A stretch of 64,000 nucleotides of DNA from Butyrivibrio sp. AE3009 (lineage in GTDB: Bacteria > Bacillota > Clostridia > Lachnospirales > Lachnospiraceae): the NCBI RefSeq assembly GCF_000420845.1, contig NZ_ATVS01000007.1:1-64000 (forward strand), written 5' to 3'. The notes under the pieces were generated by a model, which saw only the letters and a program-made list of their open reading frames with translations, searched no databases and was not told the DNA's origin. Positions 63,372 to 64,000 of this stretch are shown piece after piece. The stretch's first letter is position 1, and every line of letters begins with the position of its first letter. The translations under genes and the position numbers were made by a program.

Positions 63372-63411
63372 GTTATAAGGTTTCAGATCATATTCTTTGG
63401 GGTAAAAAAGT

Positions 63412-64000
63412 ATGGGAACAGCTACGAATTCCGTTCATGAGAGCTTAACAAAAGAATATCTGGGAAGGGCGGGAAACTGCGGCATCTACGACAGATATCC
63501 CGATATTTCAGACAGAACTGCCTGGGAAGGACTCCCGCACCGGGTCAAAAAAGAGCTTATAGAAGAGGGTGAAGAGGCTCTTAAGGAGCCCTGGACCGAG
63601 CTTCTGATCTCGGATTTTATGACTTTCAAAAGAACCGGTAACAGAGTAAGGTTCGAGGATAAGTATTTTCCCAGAAGAAGGAAACTAAATAAGCTCGTAA
63701 TGGCAGAGTGCGTTGAGAATAAGGGGCGGTTCCTTGATGATATTCTGGACGGACTCTACCTAATATTGGAGGAGACCACCTGGTGTCTTCCGCCCCATAC
63801 CAGCTATGAGAGAGACGCAGAGCAGGAGATACTTCCCGATGTCACCAGGCAGATCATAGACCTGTTTCAGGCAGAGAGCGGCGCTGAGGTGGCCTTTATA
63901 GAGTATCTTCTTCGCCCTGTATTTGATAAGATAAGCCCTCATATCGGAATTTATGTCAATGAGAGGCTTAAAGAGCGCATCTTTGAGCCCTATCTTCGTC
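63412..64000 (+). CDS. Probable heparinase II/III-type protein, N-terminal part
   Basis: An open frame of 196 residues that runs off the window end. It starts MGTATNSVHESLTKEYLGRA after TTGGGG. The visible part is helical, with LLISDFMTFKRTGNRVRF and a LEETTWCLPPHTSYE segment that resembles the alpha/alpha-toroid start of heparinase II/III-like proteins found in this family of bacteria. If so, the enzyme would cleave acidic polysaccharides by elimination, but the catalytic region lies outside the window. Partial gene. Confidence 0.65.
   Translation, partial: MGTATNSVHESLTKEYLGRAGNCGIYDRYPDISDRTAWEGLPHRVKKELIEEGEEALKEPWTELLISDFMTFKRTGNRVRFEDKYFPRRRKLNKLVMAECVENKGRFLDDILDGLYLILEETTWCLPPHTSYERDAEQEILPDVTRQIIDLFQAESGAEVAFIEYLLRPVFDKISPHIGIYVNERLKERIFEPYLR

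Overview
The window looks like chromosomal DNA of a fibre-degrading Firmicute of the Lachnospiraceae, most likely a Butyrivibrio or Pseudobutyrivibrio relative. The reasons are the moderate GC content, a large hemicellulose-use locus whose enzymes mostly lack export signals, ABC sugar importers without their own ATPase, a T-box on valS, a TPP riboswitch on thiT, and AddAB recombination enzymes. This assignment is inference from gene content; no 16S rRNA or tRNA gene was seen.

Region 1 (1-1904): a ybaK-type tRNA deacylase overlaps a U32-like conserved gene, preceded by a hairpin-rich leader and closed by a terminator. Region 2 (1938-30232): a xylan/arabinoxylan locus. On the minus strand lie an esterase-GH43 fusion and a GH5 lipoprotein. 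A divergent GH43 lipoprotein and an AraC regulator follow. The long plus-strand block encodes a membrane-anchored binding protein with two permeases, an NHL-repeat protein, a YIP1 membrane protein, a DUF5696 protein, two more permeases and a second binding protein. It ends with a second U32-like gene, an SGNH esterase, a GH115 alpha-glucuronidase and a GH43. The likely logic is that secreted GH5 and GH43 trim xylan, the two importers take up substituted oligosaccharides, and cytoplasmic esterases, GH115 and GH43 enzymes strip acetyl, glucuronosyl and arabinosyl/xylosyl groups.

Region 3 (30368-33130): a UPF0340 protein and an ECF-transporter S component diverge from a MocR-type PLP-dependent regulator, suggesting vitamin B6 salvage control. 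Region 4 (33247-42943): an EAL protein with degenerate GGDEF, then addB and addA. Region 5 (43237-45350): a CPBP membrane protease, a gene-free stretch with 24-bp direct repeats and a roughly 340-bp imperfect palindrome, then the TPP riboswitch and thiT. Region 6 (45367-50929): hflX and asnA on the minus strand, an HPr-like protein lacking the active histidine, and a DinG/Rad3-type helicase with a nuclease-like N-terminus.

Region 7 (51448-64000): a TPR-GGDEF diguanylate cyclase, the T-box and valS, folC, a 54-residue small protein, a zinc-ribbon/TPR membrane protein, an MBOAT acyltransferase with an SGNH partner (probably O-acetylation of a surface glycan), a small conserved protein, a RidA protein, a TPR lipoprotein, and the start of a probable heparinase II/III-type protein cut by the window end.

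The most unusual things are the large palindrome with its neighbouring 24-bp repeat array, the esterase-GH43 fusion whose junction falls exactly at the old GH43 start, the transporter-linked NHL/YIP1/DUF5696 module, and the pair of U32-like genes bracketing the xylan locus.
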